A stretch of 64,000 bases of DNA, from positions 62,001 to 126,000 of the forward strand of contig CANMDH010000005.1 of NCBI GenBank assembly GCA_947496555.1, written 5' to 3'. A model generated the notes under the pieces. The model was not told the origin of the DNA, did no database searches, and saw only the letters and a program-made list of their open reading frames with translations. How positions within the stretch are numbered: position 1 is the stretch's first letter; each line of letters begins with the position of its first letter. The position numbers and the translations under genes were made by a program. This DNA is from an uncultured Aquimarina sp. Its GTDB lineage: Bacteria; Bacteroidota; Bacteroidia; Flavobacteriales; Flavobacteriaceae. Of this stretch, positions 63,584-64,000 are shown piece by piece.

Positions 63584-63592
63584 TAATAGCAC

Positions 63593-64000
63593 ATGGATTT
63601 AAGTAACTTAAAACCTGCTGCAGGTTCGGTAAAAAATAACAATAAGCGAGTTGGTCGTGGACAAGGTTCTGGAAAAGGTGGAACTTCTACACGAGGGCAT
63701 AAAGGAGCAAAGTCTCGTTCTGGATATTCTAGAAAGATAGGTTTCGAAGGAGGGCAAATGCCACTTCAAAGACGTGTTCCTAAATTCGGTTTCAAGAACA
63801 TCAATAGAAAAGAATATCAAGGGATTAACCTAGATACACTACAGAAATTAGTGGATGAAGGAAAAATCAAAGATACTGTTGATCTAGATGTAATCTTGGC
63901 TACTCGTCTTGCTGGGAAAAATGATTTGGTTAAGATACTGGGAAGAGGTGAATTGAAGGCAAAACTAAAAGTCTCGGCTCACAAATTTACAGCCACGGCA
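63593..64000 (+). CDS. rplO: 50S ribosomal protein L15 (3' end outside window)
   Basis: The frame begins MDLSNLKPAAGSVKNNNKRVG and runs open to the window edge, 136 codons so far of an expected 150 or so. It shows the glycine-rich N-terminal GRGQGSGKGGTSTRGHKGAK and GFEGGQMPLQRRVPKFGF, both typical of L15. It would be followed by secY in the usual order. Confidence 0.96.
   Translation, partial: MDLSNLKPAAGSVKNNNKRVGRGQGSGKGGTSTRGHKGAKSRSGYSRKIGFEGGQMPLQRRVPKFGFKNINRKEYQGINLDTLQKLVDEGKIKDTVDLDVILATRLAGKNDLVKILGRGELKAKLKVSAHKFTATA

Overview
The window is a piece of a Bacteroidota chromosome, most likely a marine member of the Flavobacteriaceae (an Aquimarina-like genome would fit, but that is inference). 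Pointers are the low GC content, three SusC/SusD outer-membrane uptake pairs, a secreted peptidase with a type IX secretion (Por) C-terminal sorting domain, and Bacteroidota promoter boxes of the form TAnnTTTG. An HPRT-adenylate kinase fusion and the gene order rpsL-rpsG-fusA-rpsJ-rplC onward also fit. I see no insertion sequence, prophage, CRISPR array, tRNA or rRNA.

Layout. 1-3240: a minus-strand operon (membrane protein, membrane protein, SAM methyltransferase, NAD-dependent epimerase) with an adjacent GbsR/MarR-type regulator; the same inverted repeat lies before the operon and before the regulator. 3352-7969: a secreted M28 peptidase and a convergent M3 oligopeptidase separated by a bidirectional terminator. 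7970-8569: a stretch without genes that holds two tandem, related, long-hairpin RNA genes, each with promoter and terminator (candidate 6S-like RNAs). 8570-13378: purine and nucleotide genes (purE, purK, hpt-adk fusion), a lipoprotein, obgE and a small acetyltransferase. 13469-22214: a paraoxonase-like protein, a fasciclin lipoprotein, a DUF2459 protein and a 2031-residue alpha-2-macroglobulin. 22565-34542: housekeeping and envelope genes (mpl, PaiB-like, DUF1569, radC, deacetylase-like, HAD nucleotidase, a three-gene envelope cluster, rarA, rhomboid, rlmB). 34641-51191: three consecutive SusC-SusD pairs, all on the minus strand, with two accessory proteins attached to the third. 51706-64000: the str, S10 and spc ribosomal protein operons, running off the right edge inside rplO.

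How the genes work together. The right-hand 12 kb is one translation superoperon starting from a near-consensus promoter whose transcript would begin with a small hairpin; further RNA structures lie in the rpsJ-rplC and rpsN-rpsH gaps and are candidate regulatory sites. The SusCD block imports outer-membrane ligands; no glycan-degrading enzyme or dedicated regulator sits beside it, so the substrates are unknown. The three SusC genes share a nearly identical 17-nt block just before their start codons, suggesting a common leader or translational control. The most interesting items are the tandem RNA pair at 8104-8541, the shared operator pair at 2601-2629 and 3198-3233, and the conserved SusC leaders.
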